A stretch of DNA of 64,000 nucleotides from IMG/VR virus record IMGVR_UViG_3300044535_000472, positions 58,615 to 122,614 of that record. The stretch is one strand, 5' to 3'. The translations under genes and the position numbers were made by a program. The notes under the pieces were generated by a model. The model was not told the origin of the DNA. It did not search any database and worked only from the letters and a program-made list of their open reading frames with translations. The first letter of the stretch is position 1; each line of letters opens with the position of its first letter. Below, one piece after another: positions 17,832 through 27,598 of the stretch. The DNA comes from a virus.

Positions 17832-20800
17832 TAGCGAGGAGATAAAGTTTGTTTCATGTTGTTAATCTTATAAAGCATCTTGGTGTTATTTTGACCAGGT
17901 GCATTTTCTCTAATAAGTTTTAATCTGTTTACATAGTGGCGAAACTTCTTACGTTGGAAAGCTGGCTTACTATAGTTAATATTATTAGGGTTTAACAAAG
18001 ATATATAACCGTTTGCTTGTGTATCCCACATTTGAGTTACAAATCCAGTGTATTCACCACGGTCTCTGGTTAAATCTACAAATTGATTAAAGCGATATTT
18101 ATTCTCTTCTTTAGAATACAATATGTCTACGTATGTTGGTGTATATGTAGGATACTGCATTGCGAGGACCGGGTTATTCTTTGGGTGTAAGTTTAATCGT
18201 AACTCACCAGATACCTGCTCAGAGTTATATACTATAGCTTTATTAAAGTTGTAATCAAGTACATGGAATCTGTCATAACCATCTTGGCTATAAACATAAG
18301 CCTCAAGTATGTACTCCATGCTCTTAATAGATGTAACAGTTTGTCCATTAGAAACTACTTCTTCTACTTCAAATGGATAATCTACCCCATAGAAGTTTGT
18401 ATAGCTTGAAGTACTTTCATTATGCTTCCAAATGTTAGGACCCTTAGTTGTAAGGATACTCATCTTAGATGGCATAATTAAATCAGGATGCCAGTCATGG
18501 AATGAGATAAACGCTTTAGCCTTAGGGTCATAACTTACCGTCCAAGATGCATCTTCAAAGTATAATGGATCACCTAGTGCTACTGTTATTGAAGTAACTT
18601 GACCATTGATAACCTTGTTAAAGATATCCTTCTTATCATAGACAAGTCCTGAAGGCGCATCAATTCTTAATTTAAAATCTCTTTTGGTAAAGTATACTAT
18701 TTGATTTTTATTATCAAATGATGCTTGGCAACCAATACCGGCTATAGGATTTCTTACTAATTCAAAGTCTGGAAAATCTTCTAAAAGCTTATATGGTAAA
18801 TATTTTGCAAACCACCATTTTAAACCAGCTGTAGAAATCTCTTCTAAAGATTGACCAATACCAAATATTTTACCTTGGCTTTGAGCAACATAGTATAATC
18901 CCAAGGGTGTATTAACAACACTTAATGGATCTTGCACTGATGCATACTGATAAGCAGCATCTGCATTACTAAAACTTTGCAATGGTTGTGAAAACAAACT
19001 ACCATCTCCAATATTAAGCTTTGTACCTAAATCTAGTTCAAGATTTTCTACAGTACGTGTCATTACTGGTGAATCCTTTTCAGTAAAAATTATCACACCG
19101 CTTTGGTCATATGGCTTAACAGATATAACTTTAGACCTAAAGTCTTTATAGTTAAATGCTAAAAAGACTTGCCAGTAATCTCTAATAGCTTCTAAACTTT
19201 GTGGTAAAGAATATATAAGACGATTAGGATAATAGGTAAAGCATTTCTCAGCTACATATGGATTGTAACTAATAGGCTGAACATTACCCCAGCTAATTAA
19301 ATCATGATACGTCTTAGAGATACCAAGAGACATATCATACTTAAAGAAATTACCAGCTTTGATAATACTTGGTTCAAATAGTGCTTCAGTATCCGCATAT
19401 CTGTATGGATCATAGAATCTTTGATCATCTTGATTACCCCAATCACGATAACTTATATTAAGTTCTGTTTCTACAAAGAAATCTCTAACCCCAGATTGAA
19501 ATAAATAGAAGAATGCATTCTTTACACCAAATCTAAAGCTAACATTAAAGTTGGTACCACCACCACCTAATGAACCAGAAGGTGAATAGTTTCTTCTATC
19601 TAAATGATGATAGTTAGATGGAATATCCCAAGTATTTGAGCTTACACTACCTAGTGATAATAAATCACCTACCATACTACCAAGAGCTCCCATTGCATCA
19701 TACTCACTTAAATTAGCCCAATATCTTGGATATGATATCATGTAGTGTAATCCATAATCAAACTGAGTACCATCTGGTTGACCGTAAAGCCAATCTCTAA
19801 AATAGAAGAAAGTATTTTTTTCAGTATATCTTCCTATATACACATCACCACCATACACAATAGAACCTGGTACTTTTTTACCCTTATCATTTTGTGTTAG
19901 TGTTAAAAACGTAGTATTGCTACATGAACCAAAATTACCATCAATTGGTTTTACAATAGTTCTGCAGCCTGAAGGAACTTGTAGTATACTATCTATTTGA
20001 CCATAAAGGTTAGGTCTTCTTATTTTAAATCCTGCATAGTATGATGAAGCTGTAGTATCAAAATCTTGTTTAACAATATCTAAAAAATCATATTCATTTG
20101 CAGTTAGTCCTGCTGTAGTATCATTATCAATATCAAATTGAACACCAATTGTGGTAAGAGAATTATCTACTATGCTTGGATCAGCAATATTATTACTTGC
20201 TTCAAACATTACAGCTCTTCCTCTATATAAGTTATTTACTCGATAACTTACTTGTGTACTATCTGATGCTGGAAAAGTCTGTAGCAAATTATCTAAGTAA
20301 TAAGATCGCTCAACTTTACGACGATGGTTACCTATTTGTACATTACCAATAGTGTTATTTGTTAAATCACCATGTGATAAATATCTATAGGCGTACTGTC
20401 TATATTTTGTACTAGCTTTTATAAGTTCTACGAAATTAGAAAGACCCATTCCCCAGTAACTCATAAATGAAACTATACCATAGGATGAAGCAATGCCTGG
20501 GTCTAGCATTTGCTGACCAGATAATTCAAGATCTAAATTTTCACTAAATCCAATTTTTACTTTAGAATCTTTATAAAATTGGTTATCAGAAAGTGTATGA
20601 TAAAAACCAGTTACATCATAGTTTTGACCAAATCCTAAAATCGCATTCCACGCTTGGTTATTACCTCCTAAACTAAATAGGTTATTACTATCATTAATAC
20701 CACTTTCAACAGTATTATCAGATCCTGGACCTTGTATTTGACCGTCTACATATAAAGGAACTTCAAACTTAGCACTATCTGGAATAGGTTCACTATCCCA

Positions 20801-23176
20801 ATATTTATTAGGTGTGCTACCCTCTAAGCCACTTATTGCTCCACCACTTATTGGACTTTGAGTTCCAGCACCCCCTACAACCCACGTACCTCCACCACCA
20901 CTTAATGCATTACCATCAATAGATTCATTATATTGACCTAACCATAGTTCTTTAGGACCTTGTTGCGATCTTGTTTTGCGACCTCTAGCTTTTATCATAG
21001 CTTCTGCCATACCTATAACAACTGCTACTGAAAAAGCTAAATCTGTAATAAGCTTGTGACGAGGATGTTCAGGTACTTCACTAAATGCACCATTAACATT
21101 ATTTGTATATCCTCTTTGTCCATATAAAACAACTTCTTGAGGTGTAAGATATGGCGATATTACTTGTGTATCAGGTGAGTGAAATGTAAATATATCTCTA
21201 AATACTTTACTAGGTGGTGGATAAAGTTGTCCATTATCGCTAGGTCCACCTGGTATGTCTTTAGTAGATAAAGATGGGTCAGGTTGTAAAGAATTATAAG
21301 GATAGTTTTGATAAAGAATTTCATCAGCACCATCTTTATCTTCCTTATAAGATCTTACATTGTTTATAATACCTTTTGCAATAACTGTTTTATTACCTTG
21401 ACGAGAAGATCTTAAAATCTCATAGCCTACAATACCAGGTATAACATTACCTTGATTATCTAATGGTGGTAAGATATTATCAAACTCTACTCCTAGTACA
21501 CGTATTCTAGCAGGTGAATTGTCAGCATTACTTACGATATGATTAGATGCGTCATTATATGATACAGAACCATTGCTATTATAAAATATAATATCAGCTG
21601 GCATTTTATGATGACGTAGTGCTTTACCACATAAATCATAATCACTATTAAGATTAGTGTTTGGGTATGGGTAGGAGGCTGGTGCTGTCCAGGGGTGATC
21701 CGCGTTATTAGCATCCCAAACAACAGGTTGATTATTTGGATAAATCTCAGTTGATTGCCAGTAACCCATTCTCCCCTTAGCTGTTATAATACCACCATCA
21801 TCTTGAGTTATAGATAATCCAGGATCGGTAATAAACGCTGTATTGTATACTTGCCAAACTGCAGTTTCATTATTTATAACATCATTAGTTATAGAAGGTT
21901 GTGCTGTTTCCCAGCCATACGCTGGACGTCCTGGTATATGATATGACGATGATGTATCTCCTGTATTATAAACCCAGCGAATAAAAAACGCATAGATTTC
22001 ATCACGCATATAACCATTAACATTACCACCTTTAAAATAGTAATCTGCAGGATATTCTGTAACTACCCATTTAGCAGATATCTGATTTGCTAAAGGTTGA
22101 TAGTTAAAACTAAATCTAGACTTAGGTGATGTTCTAATTAAATAATCATTTATTGAAAAAATACCCTCAGAAGTTTCTGTTATAGCATTTCTTACTACTA
22201 ATGATGGTAAAGGTACATCTTGTAATGTATCCGGTATTTCAGGAATTTCAACAGTTCTTGAGTTTGTGCTATATAATCCAATGCGCTTAGCAACAGTTTG
22301 TTGATTAACAAACTTTACTATTACAAGCTCAAACTGATCATATAAATCAGTTTCCATATCATTGATTACTAGCTGTAAACCTTCGCTAATATTATCATGA
22401 TTAAACAAAGATTGAATATTGCTAGGTGGATAATAGTCGGTTACACGTTCTCCATTTAAAGCATATGCTACAAATGCAAAGTATGAACCATTAAGTAAAG
22501 TACCTCCTGATAAACTTTTAGTAAGCTCAATACATGGTGTCTTAACAATCTTAGCTATTCTAATTTTTTCACAATCTAGCTGTAATGGATATATTGGTTT
22601 ACAATCTTCACATGGTCCTGAATTTACATCTTGTGTAATATAAGGAACACCAGGCCAAGGTTGTTCAAATGGTGCTACTCTAATATCTCCAATGTTTAAA
22701 GTTCTATCTGGATTATTACCATCTACAAAATATACTTGAAAAGAGCAATCATAGTTTTGCTTTGCCTCACCAATTACAATATTATATTTTGTAAAATTTA
22801 AACAAGGATCATTAACAATAGTATGATATGAACAAGTATTTGCCATGAATAATCCAACTTCTGAATTACCATTTTCTCCTGACGTAATAACCCACTTATC
22901 ATCATAAACATGTATAGCACCATTTATTTGATATGGTGCTGTTGTTTGAGCTCCGGGAGGAACACATAAGGTATTAGAAGGTTCATTACCTAAAACACCT
23001 ACATTACCATCTGTTGAATTATTTACAGCATTACGCGCATGTGACCAGCACGACTCTGGAAAATAAACATCATCGTAATCTTTTACTAAACCTTTTGAAA
23101 AAGTGTCACTTTGTGTAGTAATCATTGTGGTAATACCACTTCCTTTGCCACTTTTACCAGATACTTTCTTAGCCAT
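17831..23176 (-). CDS. Tail stabilisation / muzzle-type protein, 1781 aa
   Basis: The N-terminal region holds QSDTFSKGLVKDYDDVYFPE followed by SWSHARNAVNNS and GNEPSN, a signature I associate with the large tail protein of crAss-like phages annotated as stabilisation protein or muzzle. The rest is beta-rich with many Tyr, Asn and Trp, and few charged helices, fitting a tail-tip or tail-tube assembly. It follows two ring-type connector genes with gaps of 2 and 0 bp and precedes the lysozyme cargo protein, the order expected for tail followed by ejected proteins. No membrane segment and no protease or depolymerase motif is evident. Family assignment is by eye, without a profile search. Confidence 0.8.
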   Translation of the reverse strand: MAKKVSGKSGKGSGITTMITTQSDTFSKGLVKDYDDVYFPESCWSHARNAVNNSTDGNVGVLGNEPSNTLCVPPGAQTTAPYQINGAIHVYDDKWVITSGENGNSEVGLFMANTCSYHTIVNDPCLNFTKYNIVIGEAKQNYDCSFQVYFVDGNNPDRTLNIGDIRVAPFEQPWPGVPYITQDVNSGPCEDCKPIYPLQLDCEKIRIAKIVKTPCIELTKSLSGGTLLNGSYFAFVAYALNGERVTDYYPPSNIQSLFNHDNISEGLQLVINDMETDLYDQFELVIVKFVNQQTVAKRIGLYSTNSRTVEIPEIPDTLQDVPLPSLVVRNAITETSEGIFSINDYLIRTSPKSRFSFNYQPLANQISAKWVVTEYPADYYFKGGNVNGYMRDEIYAFFIRWVYNTGDTSSSYHIPGRPAYGWETAQPSITNDVINNETAVWQVYNTAFITDPGLSITQDDGGIITAKGRMGYWQSTEIYPNNQPVVWDANNADHPWTAPASYPYPNTNLNSDYDLCGKALRHHKMPADIIFYNSNGSVSYNDASNHIVSNADNSPARIRVLGVEFDNILPPLDNQGNVIPGIVGYEILRSSRQGNKTVIAKGIINNVRSYKEDKDGADEILYQNYPYNSLQPDPSLSTKDIPGGPSDNGQLYPPPSKVFRDIFTFHSPDTQVISPYLTPQEVVLYGQRGYTNNVNGAFSEVPEHPRHKLITDLAFSVAVVIGMAEAMIKARGRKTRSQQGPKELWLGQYNESIDGNALSGGGGTWVVGGAGTQSPISGGAISGLEGSTPNKYWDSEPIPDSAKFEVPLYVDGQIQGPGSDNTVESGINDSNNLFSLGGNNQAWNAILGFGQNYDVTGFYHTLSDNQFYKDSKVKIGFSENLDLELSGQQMLDPGIASSYGIVSFMSYWGMGLSNFVELIKASTKYRQYAYRYLSHGDLTNNTIGNVQIGNHRRKVERSYYLDNLLQTFPASDSTQVSYRVNNLYRGRAVMFEASNNIADPSIVDNSLTTIGVQFDIDNDTTAGLTANEYDFLDIVKQDFDTTASSYYAGFKIRRPNLYGQIDSILQVPSGCRTIVKPIDGNFGSCSNTTFLTLTQNDKGKKVPGSIVYGGDVYIGRYTEKNTFFYFRDWLYGQPDGTQFDYGLHYMISYPRYWANLSEYDAMGALGSMVGDLLSLGSVSSNTWDIPSNYHHLDRRNYSPSGSLGGGGTNFNVSFRFGVKNAFFYLFQSGVRDFFVETELNISYRDWGNQDDQRFYDPYRYADTEALFEPSIIKAGNFFKYDMSLGISKTYHDLISWGNVQPISYNPYVAEKCFTYYPNRLIYSLPQSLEAIRDYWQVFLAFNYKDFRSKVISVKPYDQSGVIIFTEKDSPVMTRTVENLELDLGTKLNIGDGSLFSQPLQSFSNADAAYQYASVQDPLSVVNTPLGLYYVAQSQGKIFGIGQSLEEISTAGLKWWFAKYLPYKLLEDFPDFELVRNPIAGIGCQASFDNKNQIVYFTKRDFKLRIDAPSGLVYDKKDIFNKVINGQVTSITVALGDPLYFEDASWTVSYDPKAKAFISFHDWHPDLIMPSKMSILTTKGPNIWKHNESTSSYTNFYGVDYPFEVEEVVSNGQTVTSIKSMEYILEAYVYSQDGYDRFHVLDYNFNKAIVYNSEQVSGELRLNLHPKNNPVLAMQYPTYTPTYVDILYSKEENKYRFNQFVDLTRDRGEYTGFVTQMWDTQANGYISLLNPNNINYSKPAFQRKKFRHYVNRLKLIRENAPGQNNTKMLYKINNMKQTLSPR

Positions 23177-23178
23177 AT

Positions 23179-24090
23179 TTAGACAGCATTATTTGTTCTA
23201 TAATTTGGTGCAAATGGAAAATAAGACTTGAACATATCATAATATTTACCATACATGGCTTTACGGTTCATAGCCCATAGTTTTTCCATTTCGGAGAAGT
23301 TAGGAGTATTAACAATAGTAAGTGCATTGTTTCTAGCAGCTCTATACTCTTGTGATACAAGTTGATATTGTGCTGCTACATTTTCTCCATCCATTACTAA
23401 GTTTTCAAGTATACGTTTTTTAATAGCATACTCATAATACTCATTAAGCATTGGATGATCTGGTATTAATAGGTCACCATTTTCATCCGTAAATGTTCCT
23501 TGATAGTTGATATAAACTGAAGCAGTTTCTAATGTTGTATACAACCAACCATCTTTAATCCAAGCTTCATCAACATGTGAGTGAAAAAGATTTGGCCAAT
23601 TGCAATCTACATATTTAGAATTTCTAAATCTTAAAGGAAAAAAGTTTTTGTACGCTCTTCTTTCAGTATTTACTACTTGAATAATTTGATACTCTGAAGT
23701 TTTTTCACATTTGCTAAAACATACCGGTTGTTGTGGTAATGAATCATTAGTGCAATATGCTTGTTCTACCCAAGGTCTCCATGTTGGCGTAACATCTTGA
23801 ACGTTAGTACCTTGCGCAGGTACAACTAAATCATACCCTTGTGATACAGCAAGAGCATAGTTCATCACATAGAAATCTTCTGGTAAACGTACTCTACCTT
23901 TTTCAACCTCAAGAATAGTTTCTTTAGTCATGTTAATTCTAAGACCTAAATCATAGTTTACACGCATTGCAACTTTGATAAGTTGCGCAGGGTCAATTCT
24001 GTTTTCTAGTGTAAGAGTTCTAAGATCTATCTTAACATCTTCAAGAAGAGACTCAAAGGTTCTATATTTAAGGGTGTAGTTGTAATTCAT
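23179..24090 (-). CDS. Connector/ring structural protein, 303 aa
   Basis: Start MNYNYTLKYRTFESLLEDVK. It has a mixed alpha/beta sequence with a conserved-looking central part (VEKGRVRLPEDFYVMNYAL) and a C-terminal helix that could pack in a ring. It resembles the family that follows the capsid genes in crAss-like phages and builds the head-tail connector stack, but I could not check it. ATG at 24090 overlaps the stop of the upstream ring gene by one base, which indicates coupled translation. Cys residues near 113-130 (YCTND, VCFSKCEK) may bind metal or be incidental. Confidence 0.6.
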   Translation of the reverse strand: MNYNYTLKYRTFESLLEDVKIDLRTLTLENRIDPAQLIKVAMRVNYDLGLRINMTKETILEVEKGRVRLPEDFYVMNYALAVSQGYDLVVPAQGTNVQDVTPTWRPWVEQAYCTNDSLPQQPVCFSKCEKTSEYQIIQVVNTERRAYKNFFPLRFRNSKYVDCNWPNLFHSHVDEAWIKDGWLYTTLETASVYINYQGTFTDENGDLLIPDHPMLNEYYEYAIKKRILENLVMDGENVAAQYQLVSQEYRAARNNALTIVNTPNFSEMEKLWAMNRKAMYGKYYDMFKSYFPFAPNYRTNNAV

Positions 24091-24764
24091 TATGGTCTAA
24101 GTATACTTTGTTTATCATCAATTGCGGTATCTGAGGGAATAGCCATGCTAAACTTAAGATCATTATACACCTGGGCTTCAATTTGGCTAAATAAATAATC
24201 CGGTACGATAAGAGGCTGATCTTGTCTTTTAATACAATCTGGTTGAGTATCACATGTATATGGAGAAAGATCCTGCTCAAAGATACCCTCTACAGATACT
24301 GCCTCCCAATCCACATTAGGAAAATACAAGTACCCATTCAAATACCAATAATACTTTTGTTTATTGTATTTGTAGCCTGATGTTTTAGCCATAGAGTTAT
24401 ATAAGGCTGGCTCTGTTTTATATACTTGAGTAGAATCATCTACTGAAGCTACAGTTCTAAATAATGGTCCATATGAGCTATCCATTACTCCGGGAATTTT
24501 ATCTCTAGTGCGCTTTACCATGATGTTTGATTTAACATCGCAGCATGCCTCAACTTTATCTACCTCAATAAGGTCAACGCATGGAAGCCTCCTAAAGAAA
24601 CTATTAAACCTTAATATCTCATTAAGGCTATCTTGCTTCTTAATAAAGAACTTTGCATGTTTCATTATTAAGCTAAATATGTATCTATCTGTAAGAAAGG
24701 CGTCCTCAGTTGAGCCCTTTACTATATTTCTAACTCTAGATACTGCTTCTCCTATTGTAGTCAT
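24090..24764 (-). CDS. Connector/ring structural protein, 224 aa
   Basis: Start MTTIGEAVSRVRNIVKGSTED. The beginning resembles head-completion/adaptor proteins of tailed phages: a helix with regularly spaced charges, then TDRYIFSLIMKHAKFFIKK. A beta-rich centre with paired Cys (PCVDLIE, ACCDVKS) and a LIVPDYLFSQIEAQVYNDL helix follow. Its stop overlaps the start of the 303-aa gene by one base. Placement between a conserved 196-aa protein and the 303-aa ring protein suggests it is part of the neck. Assignment by family resemblance and position. Confidence 0.6.
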   Translation of the reverse strand: MTTIGEAVSRVRNIVKGSTEDAFLTDRYIFSLIMKHAKFFIKKQDSLNEILRFNSFFRRLPCVDLIEVDKVEACCDVKSNIMVKRTRDKIPGVMDSSYGPLFRTVASVDDSTQVYKTEPALYNSMAKTSGYKYNKQKYYWYLNGYLYFPNVDWEAVSVEGIFEQDLSPYTCDTQPDCIKRQDQPLIVPDYLFSQIEAQVYNDLKFSMAIPSDTAIDDKQSILRP

Positions 24765-24769
24765 ATCTT

Positions 24770-25360
24770 TTAAAATTCAAATTCATTATATACTGAAAGT
24801 AAAAAATCATCATCCGGCATATGCAGGTTATAATCAATATACTTTTTAGGATTAAAGTATAGTTGAGATACGGGTTTTGTTTTATCTATACTTAAGTACA
24901 TCTTCCATTTCTCAGGATATACTTTAGCAAACTCACGTTTAAATTGCCGTACTGGATTAAACGCCCATATTTCTCTATCTTTAATCTTATACTTACTATT
25001 ATAGTTTGAGAAAAATATTTTACCTATAGTACCATCTGTTTCCCAGTTCATTGTACTCACTTTGTAACCACACTCAAAAGACTTCTTATAGTCTACAACC
25101 TGCTTTTTTCTTGCAGGACACGCGCCAATAAATACATATCCTAACCCTTCTGGTAACTCAATACCATCTCGTGTATTGATTACCGTTCTCCATATCTTCT
25201 CACAATGTGTTGCTATAACGTTTTTAAACGTTATATAATCCACATCATCATAACCTTTATGCTTTTCTTTAAAAGCATTTAATGTTGCTGCCGTTACTGT
25301 TTTAGTAACAGGCTTTCTAAATCTTGGCGCCTTTAAGTCTGGTTTTCTTATAGGTTGCAT
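24770..25360 (-). CDS. Conserved late virion protein of unknown role, 196 aa
   Basis: Basic protein starting MQPIRKPDLKAPRFRKPV. Its central segment (FKNVIATHCEKIWRTVIN then RDGIELPEGLGYVFIG and CPARKKQ) recalls a protein commonly found beside neck genes in crAss-like and related Bacteroidota phages. The start is well supported because AGGAGA lies a few bases before the ATG, one of the few Shine-Dalgarno-like sites in the late block. It is the first gene after the intrinsic terminator at 25438-25465, so it may have its own promoter in the 25360-25437 gap. Function unknown; neck assembly or DNA binding are possible. Confidence 0.6.
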   Translation of the reverse strand: MQPIRKPDLKAPRFRKPVTKTVTAATLNAFKEKHKGYDDVDYITFKNVIATHCEKIWRTVINTRDGIELPEGLGYVFIGACPARKKQVVDYKKSFECGYKVSTMNWETDGTIGKIFFSNYNSKYKIKDREIWAFNPVRQFKREFAKVYPEKWKMYLSIDKTKPVSQLYFNPKKYIDYNLHMPDDDFLLSVYNEFEF

Positions 25361-25437
25361 ATTCTCCTATTATAATTTACAAAATTTCTTCCAGCTTTAA
25401 AAGTAATACTTAATGTGTTGAGAAACAAATATTAGTG

Positions 25438-25465
25438 AAAAACCCCCAAGCCATTGCCTGAGGGT
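25438..25465 (-). terminator. Intrinsic terminator (minus strand)
   Basis: Read on the minus strand, ACCCTCAGGC-AATG-GCTTGGGGGT forms a 10-bp hairpin with two G-U pairs, followed by TTTTT. It lies 40 bp after the stop of the 180-aa Cys-rich gene and ends the appendage transcript or attenuates it before the neck genes. Confidence 0.75.
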
Positions 25466-25504
25466 CTCTCTTGTTAGTCACGCTAAACCAACAAACGTGG
25501 ACTA

Positions 25505-26047
25505 TTATGCTGTTAATGTCTTTATCATGATAAGAGAACTGATAGAACTGTTTATACCACAAGTTGTTCTTACTCTAAAATAATAGTTAGTATTAGGATT
25601 CAAAAGAGTAAGTGTATAGGTAGGGGTTGTTAAAGTAGATGATGTTGTATAGGATCCTGGTACAGTTCCATAATCTACAGTGTAACTAGTCGCACCAGTA
25701 TCTTCCCAGTTAAGTATAATAGCTGTTGTACCTATATAACTAGGGTGAACATTAATGGGAGGAAGACAAGCTGTATTCAAGTCTTCAACTGACATTGCCT
25801 GGTAAGCATTTTCTAATGATGCTCCTGCTGGTAATGCTGGATAAGAATCGCCACCTGCTAATAATGCTCCAAAGTTAATGATGCTATAGTTACCATGTTT
25901 TACACAAGTATCTTGGATAGTCTCATAGCACGGAGTTGGATCCGGGCAAGTTATATCAGGAGGACATGTGTATACAGGTGCAGTTGTAAGGGGGAGATCC
26001 TTACAACCGCACTTATTATCTGAACAATTACAAGTTTTGCAAGCCAT
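25505..26047 (-). CDS. Cys-rich virion protein with fibronectin III-like domain, 180 aa
   Basis: The first 45 residues are packed with Cys (MACKTCNCSDNKCGCKDLP, then PPDITCPDPTPCYE). Residues about 95-180 look like a fibronectin type III or Ig-like fold (ILNWEDTGATSYTVDYG, then NTNYYFRVRTTCG), often used by phage appendages to bind carbohydrate. It is the last gene of the Cys-rich cluster and is followed by a terminator. The Cys-rich head resembles pieces of the neighbouring 503- and 440-aa proteins, so these probably assemble together on the virion surface. Confidence 0.6.
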   Translation of the reverse strand: MACKTCNCSDNKCGCKDLPLTTAPVYTCPPDITCPDPTPCYETIQDTCVKHGNYSIINFGALLAGGDSYPALPAGASLENAYQAMSVEDLNTACLPPINVHPSYIGTTAIILNWEDTGATSYTVDYGTVPGSYTTSSTLTTPTYTLTLLNPNTNYYFRVRTTCGINSSISSLIMIKTLTA

Positions 26048-26057
26048 GTTTTATATT

Positions 26058-27569
26058 TTATAAGGTTGTACCAGGATAATATGGTCCAGTTTCGCTAGAT
26101 GAACCAGCTACCATTGTCATTCTAGTTTGATATGTAGTTGCGGTAGTTAAGCTACCAAATGTATAGTTATATGCTATACCTGTAGCAGGATTGTTAATTA
26201 CAGTACTAGCTATAATTCCAGTAGTTGTATTATTCCATAACTCCAAGTAATAAGTTACAGGGCCTATGTACGTTGGAGTAAATGTAGCTCTGAGTTGTGT
26301 AGTTGATACTGGAGTAATAGTTAATGCTGGAACAGCATCGCCTGCTACAAACTCTGTAAAGGTTAGTTCACATTTTTGATTAGTTGTAGTACTTAAATTT
26401 AAATTTCCTGTGATAATTTGATATGCATATGCACCTACACAACCTGTATTAAATGTACCAGGTGCTTCTACTGAAAAATCAATAGTTATACTAGTTCCAA
26501 TTACAGCACATAATGTAGTGCCTATATTATAATCAAAATAAATTCCATTACAGTCTGTAATTCTTATTAAAGCATTACCTGAGCATGTAACACCTGCGGG
26601 AATACTACCTTGAAAATCTACTGTTAATGTTGTAGTTCCCGGATCATATGATGAGTTAGCAAGACTTAACATAACTTGATTACACTCATTACAGCAGTTT
26701 GTAACAACGTTATTTAATGCAGCACGCATATCACATACAGTAATCCATAAGTTTTGTACCGCTGCTGATAATGTATTAAAGTTACCACTTGATGCAGTAA
26801 CCCAACCCGGGATAAGACCCATAGCAGCATATGGTTGTGATAATGGCGCTGCACTTTCTAAACCTTCACATTGTTTAGCTAGTACATCATTAACAACAGT
26901 TTGTGCGATTGCACCATCACCTACTACAGCTGTTTTAAGATCACATAATTCAGCTTCCATTGCTTCTACAAATGTTACAATAGGAATATCTGTAGATGGC
27001 GAGAGGCAACTTGTTGGAACAGTGATTTCGCCGCTATCTGGTGTACAAGGTAATACACAATTTTCAAGAGTTTGTACGCGACTTTGTAATGATAATATAT
27101 CTGATTGCACCGCTGCTAAAGCATCTGCAATTTCACAAACTCTAATACCAATAGCTGTTGCATATTCAGTAAGGGTCATTGTTGTTACTTGCTGACCAAA
27201 TTGGTTTGGATAATAGAAGCAAGGAGCAATAGATACAATACAATTATCAGGGCATACCGGCACATCTGGCGTAGTACCTCCTGAAGCATTTTGCAATTCA
27301 CAAAGTTTATCTATAATAAACTGAATAAGATCATGAATACTTTCAGGCTTAGGGCAGATCGGTGGAAAACATGATACATCAAAACCAGCAATGTCTAGTT
27401 GGTCTATTAATGTACAAAGCTCTGTTGCTACCTTGTAAGTAACATCAGAAATGCTATCCCCTTTGCATAATGTAATGCATGGAATATCTGGTCCCTGCCA
27501 GATTACGCAGTTACTTGAAACAGGATTACATCCTGCCTGTGTATTTGTTGGTTGAATCGGTGTTGCCAT
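26058..27569 (-). CDS. Cys-rich fibre/appendage protein, 503 aa
   Basis: Start MATPIQPTNTQAGCNPVSSN. The N-terminal half contains repeated units with helices and regularly spaced Cys (CITLCKGDSISDVTYKVATE; VCEIADALAAVQ; ELCDLKTAVV; VCDMRAALNNVVTNCC), which looks like a trimeric or rod-like repeat. The C-terminal 200 residues are beta-rich, with an Ig-like end (TYYLELWNNTTTG, YQTRMTMVAGSS). No signal peptide, so it should be a virion part rather than a secreted protein. It is close to, and co-directed with, other Cys-rich virion genes. Likely a fibre or decoration protein; the exact location is not shown. Confidence 0.6.
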   Translation of the reverse strand: MATPIQPTNTQAGCNPVSSNCVIWQGPDIPCITLCKGDSISDVTYKVATELCTLIDQLDIAGFDVSCFPPICPKPESIHDLIQFIIDKLCELQNASGGTTPDVPVCPDNCIVSIAPCFYYPNQFGQQVTTMTLTEYATAIGIRVCEIADALAAVQSDILSLQSRVQTLENCVLPCTPDSGEITVPTSCLSPSTDIPIVTFVEAMEAELCDLKTAVVGDGAIAQTVVNDVLAKQCEGLESAAPLSQPYAAMGLIPGWVTASSGNFNTLSAAVQNLWITVCDMRAALNNVVTNCCNECNQVMLSLANSSYDPGTTTLTVDFQGSIPAGVTCSGNALIRITDCNGIYFDYNIGTTLCAVIGTSITIDFSVEAPGTFNTGCVGAYAYQIITGNLNLSTTTNQKCELTFTEFVAGDAVPALTITPVSTTQLRATFTPTYIGPVTYYLELWNNTTTGIIASTVINNPATGIAYNYTFGSLTTATTYQTRMTMVAGSSSETGPYYPGTTL

Positions 27570-27598
27570 TATATATAATTTACAAAAAAATTTACGTT